Source: Streptomyces coeruleorubidus
Lineage (GTDB): Bacteria > Actinomycetota > Actinomycetes > Streptomycetales > Streptomycetaceae
Assembly (NCBI RefSeq): GCF_028885415.1
Contig: NZ_CP118527.1
Location: 8,370,001 to 8,434,000, forward strand
DNA: 64,000 bases
Reading direction: 5' to 3'
Shown here: piece after piece, positions 42,205-49,769 of the stretch
How the letters are laid out: every line of letters begins with the position of its first letter
Position numbering within the stretch: the first letter of the stretch is position 1
The notes under the pieces: model-generated
What the model was told of the DNA's origin: nothing
Databases searched by the model: none
The model's input: only the letters and a program-made list of their open reading frames with translations
Program-made: the position numbers and the translations under genes

Positions 42205-42961
42205 ACTACGTCCCGTCGTTCACCCCGCAGGGGTGAAGGACCGGCGCAGCGGTGAGCACTGGATGGGACGCCTCTACATGCGTGAGGTGTCCCTGCGGGT
42301 CGACCGCTACCTGGTGAACACCAGGGTCACGCCCAACCAGCTCACATACCTGATGACCGTCTTCGGTGTGCTCGCGGCCCCGGCACTTCTCGTGCCGGGG
42401 ATCCCGGGCGCCGTGCTCGGCGTCGTCATGGTCCAGATGTACCTCCTGCTGGACTGCGTCGACGGCGAGATCGCGCGCTGGAAGAAGCAGTACTCCCTCA
42501 ACGGCGTCTACCTGGACCGCGTCGGCGCCTATCTCACCGACGCCGCGGTGCTCGTCGGCTTCGGCCTGCGCGCCGCCGACCTGTGGGGCAGCGGCCGTAT
42601 CGACTGGCTGTGGGCCTTCCTCGGCACCCTGGCCGCCCTCGGCGCCATCCTGATCAAGGCCGAGACCGACCTCGTCGGCGTCGCCCGTCACCAGGCCGGA
42701 AAGCCGCCGGTCAAGGAGGCCGCCGCCGAGATGCGCTCCTCCGGCATGGCGCTGGCCCGCAAGGCCGCCGCCGCGCTCAAGTTCCACCGCCTGATCCTCG
42801 GCATCGAGGCGTCCCTGCTGATCCTGGCCCTGGCGATCGTCGACCAGGTCCGCGGCGACCTGTTCTTCTCCCGGCTCGGCGTGGCGGTGCTGGCCGGCAT
42901 CGCGCTGGTGCAGACCCTGCTGCACCTCGTGTCGATCCTCGCTTCGAGCAGGCTGAAGTGA
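42182..42961 (+). CDS. CDP-alcohol phosphotransferase
   Basis: A 259-residue integral membrane enzyme with the complete signature DG(x)2AR(x)8G(x)3D(x)3D at residues 91-118 (LDCVDGEIARW, then GVYLDRVGAYLTD) and hydrophobic helices before and after. The N-terminus (RRSGEHWMGRLYMREVSLRVDRYLV) is amphipathic. It should transfer a phospho-alcohol from a CDP-alcohol made by the nearby nucleotidyltransferase to a lipid or sugar acceptor. It is the second such enzyme in the same series, so two different transfers may occur. Its start is 23 bases inside the preceding gene. Confidence 0.92.
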   Translation: MSRPSVAELRPVVHPAGVKDRRSGEHWMGRLYMREVSLRVDRYLVNTRVTPNQLTYLMTVFGVLAAPALLVPGIPGAVLGVVMVQMYLLLDCVDGEIARWKKQYSLNGVYLDRVGAYLTDAAVLVGFGLRAADLWGSGRIDWLWAFLGTLAALGAILIKAETDLVGVARHQAGKPPVKEAAAEMRSSGMALARKAAAALKFHRLILGIEASLLILALAIVDQVRGDLFFSRLGVAVLAGIALVQTLLHLVSILASSRLK

Positions 42962-43839
42962 GCGGCATGAAGGTCGGCGCCGTCATCATCACCATGGGCA
43001 ACCGCCCCGACGAGCTGCGCGCCCTGCTCGACTCGGTCGCCAAGCAGGACGGCGACCGAGTCGAGGTGGTCGTCGTCGGAAACGGCTCGCCCGTCCCGGA
43101 CGTCCCCGAGGGTGTCCGCACGATCGAGCTGCCCGAGAACCTCGGCATCCCCGGCGGCCGCAACGTGGGCATCGAGGCCTTCGGCCCCGCCGGCCGGGAC
43201 GTCGACATCCTGCTGTTCCTCGACGACGACGGCCTGCTGGCCGGCCACGACACCGCCGAGCTGTGCCGCAAGGCCTTCGAGGCCGACCCGAAGCTCGGCA
43301 TCATCAGCTTCCGCATAGCCGACCCGGACACCGGCGTCACCCAGCGCCGGCACGTACCCCGGCTGCGGGCCTCCGACCCGATGCGCTCCTCCCGCGTCAC
43401 CACCTTCCTCGGCGGCGCCAACGCCGTCCGCACCCGGGTCCTCGCCGACGTCGGCGGACTTCCGGACGAGTTCTTCTACGCCCACGAGGAAACCGACCTG
43501 GCATGGCGGGCCCTCGACGCGGGCTGGATGATCGACTACCGGTCCGACATGGTGCTGTACCACCCGACGACCGCTCCCTCGCGGCACGCGGTCTACCACC
43601 GCATGGTCGCCCGCAACCGCGTCTGGCTGGCCCGCCGCAACCTCCCCGCGCTCCTCGTCCCCGTCTACCTCGGCGTGTGGCTGCTGCTCACCCTGGTACG
43701 CCGTCCCTCCCGCTCCGCCCTGCGGGCCTGGTTCGGTGGATTCCGCGAGGGCTGGACCACCCCGTGCGGGCCCCGCCGGCCCATGAAGTGGCGTACGGTG
43801 TGGCGGCTGACCCGACTGGGCCGGCCCCCCGTCATCTGA
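42958..43839 (+). CDS. GT2 family glycosyltransferase
   Basis: A 293-residue GT-A fold glycosyltransferase: VGAVIITMGNRPDELRALLDSVAKQ, ELPENLGIPGGRNVGI, the metal-binding DxD region ILLFLDDDGLL, FLGGANAVRTRVL and EFFYAHEETDLAWRALDAGW, which carries the catalytic ED motif. Rhamnosyl- and galactofuranosyltransferase-like enzymes share this NLG-x-GGRN pattern. The C-terminal part has a short hydrophobic stretch (LLVPVYLGVWLLLTLV) that may anchor it. GTG at 42958 overlaps the upstream stop (GTGA); an ATG at 42967 is possible. It would add a sugar to the exported polymer. Confidence 0.92.
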   Translation: MSGMKVGAVIITMGNRPDELRALLDSVAKQDGDRVEVVVVGNGSPVPDVPEGVRTIELPENLGIPGGRNVGIEAFGPAGRDVDILLFLDDDGLLAGHDTAELCRKAFEADPKLGIISFRIADPDTGVTQRRHVPRLRASDPMRSSRVTTFLGGANAVRTRVLADVGGLPDEFFYAHEETDLAWRALDAGWMIDYRSDMVLYHPTTAPSRHAVYHRMVARNRVWLARRNLPALLVPVYLGVWLLLTLVRRPSRSALRAWFGGFREGWTTPCGPRRPMKWRTVWRLTRLGRPPVI

Positions 43840-43943
43840 CAAGCTCGTATCCGGGAATATCCGGGAGCTCTCGGGCCGTACCCTGGCCCCCGGCTCATAC
43901 AGGCCGGACAGGCCGCGCATCTCGAAGACGAAAGTTTCCACTA

Positions 43944-44876
43944 GTGAGTGAGACAACGCACGACGCCACGGTCGCGGTGACCGCGCCCGTGGCGCCCGAC
44001 GAGGGACTCACGGCGAGGGAGCTCGCCGCCAAGTACGGGCTGAGCGTGAGCGGCGCCCGGCCGTCCCTCATCGAGTACGTCCGTCAGCTCTGGGGACGGC
44101 GGCACTTCATCATCGCCTTCTCCCAGGCGAAGCTGACCGCCCAGTACAGCCAGGCCAAGCTCGGCCAGCTGTGGCAGGTGGCCACACCGCTGCTGAACGC
44201 GGCGGTGTACTTCTTCATCTTCGGCCTGCTCCTGGAGGCCGACCGGGGCATGTCCCGCGAGGTGTACATCCCGTTCCTGGTCACGGGCGTCTTCGTGTTC
44301 ACCTTCACGCAGAGCTCGGTGATGGCGGGTGTACGCGCGATCTCCGGCAACCTCGGCCTGGTCCGCGCCCTGCACTTCCCGCGCGCCTCGCTGCCGATCT
44401 CCTTCGCGCTGCAGCAGCTCCAGCAGCTGCTGTTCTCGATGATCGTGCTGTTCGCCATCGCGGTCGGCTTCGGCCACTACCCGGACCTGTCCTGGCTGCT
44501 GATCGTGCCGGTGCTCGCCCTCCAGTTCTGCTTCAACACCGGCCTCGCGCTGATCATGGCCCGGGCGGGCGCCAAGACCCCCGACCTCGCGCAGCTGATG
44601 CCGTTCGTGATGCGCACGTGGATGTACGCGTCCGGGGTGATGTTCTCCATTCCGATCTTCCTCAAGGACAAGCCGGACTGGATCTCGAACGTTCTCCAGT
44701 GGAACCCGGCTGCGGTCTACATGGACCTGATGCGCTTCGCCCTCATCGACGACTACGACTCGAAGAAGTACCTGCCCGACCACATCTGGGCGGCCGCCGG
44801 CGGCTGGGCCGTGCTCTTCGCCCTGGGTGGCTTCGTGTACTTCTGGAAGGCGGAGGAGAGGTACGGCCGTGGCTGA
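43944..44876 (+). CDS. ABC-2 type polysaccharide/teichoic-acid exporter permease
   Basis: A 310-residue permease of the Wzm/TagG type. After a soluble N-terminus of about 65 residues come six membrane helices, beginning with LIEYVRQLWGRRHFIIAFSQAKLTAQYSQAKLGQLWQVATPLLNAAVYFFIFG. This is the conserved amphipathic and first-helix region of these exporters. GTG at 43944 is chosen; its spacing from the upstream stop (104 bases) leaves room for a promoter, and the direct repeat ATCCGGGA occurs twice with a 10-bp period at 43849-43866. It moves an undecaprenyl- or lipid-linked glycan across the membrane together with the ATPase encoded next. Confidence 0.92.
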   Translation: MSETTHDATVAVTAPVAPDEGLTARELAAKYGLSVSGARPSLIEYVRQLWGRRHFIIAFSQAKLTAQYSQAKLGQLWQVATPLLNAAVYFFIFGLLLEADRGMSREVYIPFLVTGVFVFTFTQSSVMAGVRAISGNLGLVRALHFPRASLPISFALQQLQQLLFSMIVLFAIAVGFGHYPDLSWLLIVPVLALQFCFNTGLALIMARAGAKTPDLAQLMPFVMRTWMYASGVMFSIPIFLKDKPDWISNVLQWNPAAVYMDLMRFALIDDYDSKKYLPDHIWAAAGGWAVLFALGGFVYFWKAEERYGRG

Positions 44877-45657
44877 GCAGAAGCAGGACGCACGGGTCCC
44901 CACCGTCGTCGCGGACGACCTGCACATCGTCTACCGCGTCAACGGTGCCAAGACCGGCAAGGGCAGCGCCACCGCCGCGCTCAGCCGCATCCTGAAGCGG
45001 GGCTCCGACGACGAGGCACGGGGCGTGCGCAAGGTGCACGCCGTACGAGGCGTCTCCTTCGTGGCGTACCGCGGCGAGGCCATCGGCCTGATCGGCTCCA
45101 ACGGCTCCGGCAAGTCGACCCTGCTGCGCGCCATCGCCGGTCTGCTGCCCGCCGAGCAGGGCAAGGTCTACACCGACGGCCAGCCCTCGCTGCTCGGCGT
45201 CAACGCGGCCCTGATGAACGACCTCACCGGCGAACGGAACGTCATACTGGGCGGGCTCGCCATGGGCATGTCCCGGGAGGAGATCAAGGAGCGCTACCAG
45301 GACATCGTCGACTTCTCCGGTATCAACGAGAAGGGCGACTTCATCACCCTGCCCATGCGCACCTACTCCTCCGGCATGGCGGCCCGTCTCCGCTTCTCCA
45401 TCGCCGCGGCCAAGGACCACGACGTCCTCATGATCGACGAGGCCCTGGCCACCGGTGACCGCAAGTTCCAGAAGCGCTCCGAGGACCGCATCCGGGAGCT
45501 GCGCAAGGAAGCCGGCACGGTGTTTCTGGTCAGCCACAACAACAAGTCCATCCGCGACACCTGCGACCGCGTCCTGTGGCTGGAACGCGGTGAGCTGCGG
45601 ATGGACGGCCCGACCGACGAGGTGCTGAAGGAATACGAGAAGTTCACCGGCAAGTAG
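44869..45657 (+). CDS. ABC exporter ATPase (Wzt/TagH type)
   Basis: A 262-residue ATPase. Walker A GSNGSGKST is at residues 76-84, preceded by VRGVSFVAYRGEAIGLI. The subfamily's LLGVNAALMNDLTGERNVILGGLAMGMS segment follows. The signature is YSSGMAARLRFSIA and Walker B is VLMIDEALATGD, all typical of polysaccharide and teichoic-acid exporters. It ends soon after the domain, lacking the C-terminal carbohydrate-binding domain of O-antigen Wzt, so substrate recognition resembles the TagH or short Wzt class. GTG at 44869 overlaps the permease stop by eight bases. A terminator follows directly. Confidence 0.94.
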   Translation: MAEQKQDARVPTVVADDLHIVYRVNGAKTGKGSATAALSRILKRGSDDEARGVRKVHAVRGVSFVAYRGEAIGLIGSNGSGKSTLLRAIAGLLPAEQGKVYTDGQPSLLGVNAALMNDLTGERNVILGGLAMGMSREEIKERYQDIVDFSGINEKGDFITLPMRTYSSGMAARLRFSIAAAKDHDVLMIDEALATGDRKFQKRSEDRIRELRKEAGTVFLVSHNNKSIRDTCDRVLWLERGELRMDGPTDEVLKEYEKFTGK

Positions 45658-45669
45658 CCCGGCTCGGCC

Positions 45670-45702
45670 AGGGCCCCGCCGGAACTGTTCCGGCGGGGCC
45701 CT
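45670..45702 (+). terminator. strong terminator closing the surface-polymer series
   Basis: AGGGCCCCGCCGGAA-CTG-TTCCGGCGGGGCCCT is a perfect 15-bp stem with a 3-base loop, 12 bases after the ATPase stop. It separates this series from the hopanoid operon. The following 250 bases up to 45954 hold no gene, only a GTTGTACAAC palindrome (45803-45812) and presumably the hopanoid promoter. Confidence 0.9.
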
Positions 45703-45954
45703 GCGTCTGCAAAAGAAGCGTCAACTCCGGCCCTACTTAGGAATCTTGGGGCCAATCGGTGTGTTCTCGTGATGCGCGGGACACCCTGGCGAACCTCGAT
45801 GCGTTGTACAACGTAAGCTGTACCGGTCCCGAAACACGGCAATCAGGGCGATAATGCGCGACATCGCTCGTCGCACCACCGTGCGGACGGCTGGGCGGCG
45901 TGTCCGAAATAGTGTGTATTGGGTCGGCAGTGTAGAACGGGAGATGTGACGGCA

Positions 45955-46020
45955 ATGGCTACGGAAACTCCCCAGCTCCACGCAGCACGTGCCGTCCTCG
46001 CGCCGGGCAGTCGGCGGTGA
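45955..46020 (+). CDS. 21-codon ORF coupled to hpnC
   Basis: ATG at 45955, with GGGAG about 11 bases upstream, opens MATETPQLHAARAVLAPGSRR and stops with the TGA that overlaps the hpnC GTG (GTGA at 46017-46020). hpnC itself has no good Shine-Dalgarno, so its translation may depend on ribosomes finishing this short frame. It could be a regulatory leader peptide or only a coupling device. The peptide matches nothing I know. Confidence 0.4.
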   Translation: MATETPQLHAARAVLAPGSRR

Positions 46021-46919
46021 CGCGAGCCGGCACGGCGCGCGCCCTCGATCCGGAGCGCGGCACGCTCGACAAGGCCGCGGGCGAGAACTTCCCGGTGGCC
46101 CCCTTCTTCCTGCCCCGGGCCTGGCGCGCCGACCTCATGGCCGTCTACGGCTTCGCCCGTCTCGTCGACGACATCGGCGACGGCGACCTGGCCCCCGGCG
46201 GCGCCGACGCCCGCCTGCTCGGCGTGTCCCCGCAGGAGGCCGAGGACCGGCTGGTCCTGCTGGACGCCTTCGAGGCCGACCTGCGCAGGGTCTTCGACTC
46301 GACCCCCCGTCATCCCCTGCTGCGCCGCCTCCAGCCGACCGTCCGCCGCCGCTCCCTGACCCCCGAGCCGTTCCTCGGCCTGATCGCGGCCAACCGCCAG
46401 GACCAGCTGGTCGGCCGGTACGAGACCTACGACGACCTCCTCGCCTACTGCGAGCTCTCCGCCAACCCCGTCGGCCGTCTCGTCCTCGCCGTCACCGGCA
46501 CCTCGACGCCCGAGCGGATCCGCCGCTCCGACATGATCTGCACGGCCCTCCAGATCGTCGAGCACCTCCAGGACGTGGCCGAGGACCTCGGCCGCGACCG
46601 CGTTTACCTGCCCGCCGCCGACATGAAACGCTTTCACGTCCAGGAGGCGGACCTCGCCACGAAATCCGCCGGAGCGTCGGTCCGTGCTCTGATTGCGTAC
46701 GAAGCGCAAAGGGCCCTGGATCTCCTGAATGAAGGCGCCCCCCTGGTGGGTAGCGTCCACGGCAGGTTGAAGCTGCTGCTCGCAGGGTTCGTGGCGGGGG
46801 GAAGGGCGGCCGTCCGCGCGATCGCCGCCGCCCATTACGACGTACTTCCCGGCCCGCCCAAGCCCGGCAAGGTCCAGTTGCTGCGTGAGGTGGGCGTGAC
46901 TCTGCGAGGAGAGGGGTGA
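46017..46919 (+). CDS. hpnC: squalene synthase HpnC (hydroxysqualene synthase)
   Basis: A 300-residue member of the trans-isoprenyl head-to-head synthase family. Known role: HpnC converts presqualene diphosphate to hydroxysqualene in the three-enzyme HpnCDE route to squalene. The first Asp-rich motif is VDDIGDGD (about residues 50-57, after FARL), and the second is EHLQDVAEDLGRDRVYLP near 180-197. AGENFPVAPFFLP at the N-terminus is typical of HpnC. It is first of the hopanoid operon and overlaps both its short leader ORF and hpnD by four bases. It lacks the C-terminal membrane helix of eukaryotic squalene synthase. Confidence 0.94.
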   Translation: MTRAGTARALDPERGTLDKAAGENFPVAPFFLPRAWRADLMAVYGFARLVDDIGDGDLAPGGADARLLGVSPQEAEDRLVLLDAFEADLRRVFDSTPRHPLLRRLQPTVRRRSLTPEPFLGLIAANRQDQLVGRYETYDDLLAYCELSANPVGRLVLAVTGTSTPERIRRSDMICTALQIVEHLQDVAEDLGRDRVYLPAADMKRFHVQEADLATKSAGASVRALIAYEAQRALDLLNEGAPLVGSVHGRLKLLLAGFVAGGRAAVRAIAAAHYDVLPGPPKPGKVQLLREVGVTLRGEG

Positions 46920-47866
46920 TCCGGACCGTGGAGTCGGAACCACACGCATCCCCACCGGTACTCGCCGCCTACAGCTACTGCGAGGCCGTCACCGGGCGGC
47001 AGGCCCGTAACTTCGCCTACGGCATCCGGCTGCTGCCGACGCCCCAGCGCCGTGCGATGTCGGCGCTGTACGCGTTCGCGCGGCGGGTCGACGACATCGG
47101 TGACGGCGCGCTCGCCCATGACGTCAAGGTGGCCAGGCTGGAGGAGACCCGGACGCTGCTCACCCGGATCCGCGGGGGCGAGGTGGAGGAGGACGACACC
47201 GACCCGGTCGCCGTCGCCCTCACGCACGCCGCCGGGCACTTCCCGATCCCGCTCGGCGGCCTGGACGAGCTCATCGACGGCGTCCTGATGGACGTACGCG
47301 GTGAGACCTATGAGACCTGGGACGACCTGAAGATTTACTGCCGCTGTGTGGCGGGCGCCATCGGGCGGCTCTCGCTCGGCGTCTTCGGCACGGAACCTGG
47401 GGCGCGCGGCGTGGACCGCGCGCCGGAGTATGCCGACACGCTCGGGCTCGCGCTCCAGCTCACCAACATCCTCAGGGACGTCCGCGAGGACGCCGTGGGC
47501 GGGCGCACCTATCTGCCCGCCGACGACCTCGCCAAGTTCGGCTGCTCGGCCGGCTTCAGCGGGCCGCAGCCACCGGAGGGCTCCGACTTCGCGGGCCTGG
47601 TGCACTTCGAAGTGCGACGGGCCCGCGCTCTTTTCGCCGAGGGCTACCGGCTGCTCCCCATGCTCGACCGGCGCAGCGGTGCCTGCGTCGCCGCCATGGC
47701 CGGCATCTACCGCCGCCTCCTCGACCGCATCGAGCGCGACCCCGAGGCCGTGCTGCGCGGCCGCGTCTCCCTGCCCGGCCGGGAGAAGGCCTATGTCGCC
47801 GTGCGCGGCCTGTCCGGCCTCGACGCCCGCCATGTGACCCGACGGGCCGTCAGGAGGCGCGCGTGA
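46916..47866 (+). CDS. hpnD: presqualene diphosphate synthase HpnD
   Basis: A 316-residue phytoene/squalene-synthase-fold enzyme that condenses two farnesyl diphosphates to presqualene diphosphate. The first Asp motif is ALYAFARRVDDIGDG (residues 50-64). RLSLGVFG follows, then the second motif QLTNILRDVREDAVGGRTYLP (about 181-201), the pattern of HpnD and bacterial phytoene synthases. GAGGAGAGG precedes the GTG, which overlaps the hpnC stop. Its own stop overlaps the start of the next, unnamed ORF. Position and neighbours make squalene rather than carotenoid synthesis the role. Confidence 0.94.
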   Translation: MIRTVESEPHASPPVLAAYSYCEAVTGRQARNFAYGIRLLPTPQRRAMSALYAFARRVDDIGDGALAHDVKVARLEETRTLLTRIRGGEVEEDDTDPVAVALTHAAGHFPIPLGGLDELIDGVLMDVRGETYETWDDLKIYCRCVAGAIGRLSLGVFGTEPGARGVDRAPEYADTLGLALQLTNILRDVREDAVGGRTYLPADDLAKFGCSAGFSGPQPPEGSDFAGLVHFEVRRARALFAEGYRLLPMLDRRSGACVAAMAGIYRRLLDRIERDPEAVLRGRVSLPGREKAYVAVRGLSGLDARHVTRRAVRRRA

Positions 47867-48360
47867 CGAACGAACGGGTCCAGGCTGACGCCACCGGCGA
47901 CCGGGCTCACGCCCGCCGCGCAGGTGCAGTCCTGCGCTGCCGGACAGCGTCGGAAACCGCGGTGCCGCGCGCTTCGCGGGTCTGCCGTGAGGCGGAGCCG
48001 GTGTTTTCCCCGGCTCGTCGGCGGGGGCGTTTCGCGGTTGTCGGCGTCGGGTCGGGTGGTTCCGCCCGTGTGACGTCGGCGGGCGGGCGCGGGCACGATG
48101 CCCCGCGGGCCTGCCGTGAGGCCGAGTCAGTGCTCTTCCTGGCACGTCGGCGGGGGTGCGGCGCGGTCGTCGGTGCCGGACCGGGCGGTGCCGCCCGCGT
48201 GGCCCCGGCGGGCGGGCGCGGGTGCGACGCCCCTCTCGGTCAGACCGTCGGAGACAAGCGGCGGGCAACCCTCCGGCGCGGGACGGCGTCCCTGACGGAG
48301 ACGGTCGGTCGCGCGCCGTTCGAGCAGTACGGCCGCCGCGCAGGGGAGGGTGCACGATGA
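47863..48360 (+). CDS. unnamed Arg-rich repeat ORF inside the hopanoid operon
   Basis: A 165-residue frame filling exactly the space between hpnD and hpnE. Its GTG overlaps the hpnD stop by four bases with AGGAGG six bases upstream, and its TGA overlaps the hpnE ATG by four. Residues 39-124 are two tandem 43-residue copies, 30 of 43 positions identical, starting RVCREAE and RACREAE and ending GGRGHDAP and GGRGCDAP. The last 40 residues (GDKRRATLRRGTASLTETVGR) recall a short Streptomyces protein family listed, I believe, as DUF6380. Codon bias is weaker than in neighbours. No known hopanoid enzyme corresponds. It may be a real small basic protein extended by duplication, or mainly a translated spacer. 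Confidence 0.5.
   Translation: MTNERVQADATGDRAHARRAGAVLRCRTASETAVPRASRVCREAEPVFSPARRRGRFAVVGVGSGGSARVTSAGGRGHDAPRACREAESVLFLARRRGCGAVVGAGPGGAARVAPAGGRGCDAPLGQTVGDKRRATLRRGTASLTETVGRAPFEQYGRRAGEGAR
47977..48234 (+). repeat. two tandem copies of a 129-bp repeat
   Basis: Copies at 47977-48105 and 48106-48234 abut exactly. Both begin CGG(G)NCTGCCGTGAGGC and contain CGTCGGCGGGGG and GGCGGGCGGGCGCGGG. The unit is 129 bases, a multiple of three, so the reading frame is kept. It suggests an in-frame duplication followed by divergence. It includes several potential GC-rich hairpins. Confidence 0.85.
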
Positions 48361-49769
48361 CCCACGGCACGGGATCCCGGGGACCGGTCGCAGACGGGCG
48401 GCACACCGTCGTGGTGGGCGGCGGGCTCGCCGGTGTCACCACCGCGCTCGCGCTCGCCGACGCCGGAGTGCGCGTCACCCTGCTGGAGGGCAGGCCGAGA
48501 CTCGGCGGCCTGGCCTTCTCCTTCCAGCGCGGCGAGCTGACCGTCGACAACGGACAGCACGTGTACCTGCGCTGCTGCACCGCCTACCGCTGGTTCCTCG
48601 ACCGCGTCGAGGGCGCGGCGCTGGCTCCGCTCCAGGACCGGCTCGACGTGCCCGTCCTGGACGTCACGCGGCCCGCGGGGCGGCGGCTCGGCAGGCTGCG
48701 GCGCGACGCGCTGCCCGTGCCCCTGCACCTGGGCCGCAGCCTCGCCACCTACCCGCACCTGTCACTCGCCGACCGCGCCAAGGTGGGCCGGGCCGCGCTC
48801 GCGCTCAAGGGACTCGACCTCGCCGATCCGGCCCTGGACACGCAGGACTTCGGCAGCTGGCTGGCCGCGCACGGCCAGTCGAAGCGCGCCGTCGAGGCAC
48901 TGTGGGACCTGGTCGGGGTCGCCACCCTCAACGCGGTCGCGGGCGACGCCTCCCTGGGGCTCGCCGCGATGGTGTTCAAGACCGGTCTGCTGTCCGACCC
49001 GGGCGCGGCCGACATCGGCTGGGCGAAGGTCCCGCTCGGCGACCTGCACGACCGGCTGGCCCGCAAGGCGCTCGACTCCGCGGGCGTCCGTACCGAGGTC
49101 CGTACACGCGTCACCTCCGTCTCCCACAACGGGAACGGCGGGTGGAGCGTCCAGGTTCCCGGCGAGACACTCGAGGCGGACGCGGTGGTGCTCGCCGTAC
49201 CACAGCGCGAGGCGCACGACCTGCTGCCCGCGGGTGCCCTCGACGCGCCCGAGCGGCTCCTGGAGATCGGCACCGCGCCCATCCTCAACGTGCATGTGGT
49301 GTACGACCGGAAGGTGCTCGGCCGGCCTTTCTTCACGGCCCTCGGCACCCCGGTGCAGTGGGTCTTCGACCGGACCGAGGCGTCCGGGCTGCGCGCGGGG
49401 CAGTACCTCGCCGTGTCCCAGTCGGCGGCCCAGGACGAGATCGACGAGCCCGTGGCCGTGCTGCGCGAGCGGTACCTGCCCGAACTGGAGCGGCTGCTGC
49501 CCCTGACCCGCGGCGCCGAAGTGAAGGACTTCTTCGTCACCCGGGAGCGCACCGCGACGTTCGCTCCCACCCCTGGCGTCGGGCGCCTCAGGCCCGGCGC
49601 CCGCACCAAGGCATCCGGCCTGTACCTGGCCGGAGCGTGGACCGCCACCGGGTGGCCCGCGACCATGGAGAGTGCGGTCCGCAGTGGCGTCGGTGCGGCG
49701 GACGCCGTGCTGGGCGCCCTGGGCCGGCCCCGCCCCCGCCACCTCTTCGAGTTCGAGGAGGCGGCGTGA
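48357..49769 (+). CDS. hpnE: hydroxysqualene dehydroxylase HpnE
   Basis: A 470-residue FAD amine-oxidase/phytoene-desaturase-fold protein. The dinucleotide motif HTVVVGGGLAGVTTALALADAGVRVTLLEGRPRLGG is near the N-terminus, then FSFQRGELTVDNGQHVYLRCC and a C-terminal FAD segment (GLYLAGAWTATGWPATMESAVRSG). Known role: HpnE reduces hydroxysqualene to squalene, completing HpnCDE. GGGGAGGG lies seven bases before the ATG at 48357. It is coupled to the preceding unnamed ORF by ATGA and to the prenyl synthase by its stop. Confidence 0.94.
   Translation: MTHGTGSRGPVADGRHTVVVGGGLAGVTTALALADAGVRVTLLEGRPRLGGLAFSFQRGELTVDNGQHVYLRCCTAYRWFLDRVEGAALAPLQDRLDVPVLDVTRPAGRRLGRLRRDALPVPLHLGRSLATYPHLSLADRAKVGRAALALKGLDLADPALDTQDFGSWLAAHGQSKRAVEALWDLVGVATLNAVAGDASLGLAAMVFKTGLLSDPGAADIGWAKVPLGDLHDRLARKALDSAGVRTEVRTRVTSVSHNGNGGWSVQVPGETLEADAVVLAVPQREAHDLLPAGALDAPERLLEIGTAPILNVHVVYDRKVLGRPFFTALGTPVQWVFDRTEASGLRAGQYLAVSQSAAQDEIDEPVAVLRERYLPELERLLPLTRGAEVKDFFVTRERTATFAPTPGVGRLRPGARTKASGLYLAGAWTATGWPATMESAVRSGVGAADAVLGALGRPRPRHLFEFEEAA

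Noticed and set aside
45733..45981. Minus-strand frames in the hopanoid upstream region
   Set aside because: Mixed codon use, no Shine-Dalgarno, and they overlap the expected promoter region of the operon.
46017..49769. Carotenoid cluster reading of the phytoene-synthase-like and desaturase-like genes
   Set aside because: Two different head-to-head synthases plus an HpnE-type flavoprotein next to shc, hpnG, hpnH and hpnO are the squalene/hopanoid set; no lycopene cyclase or carotenoid-modifying gene is present.
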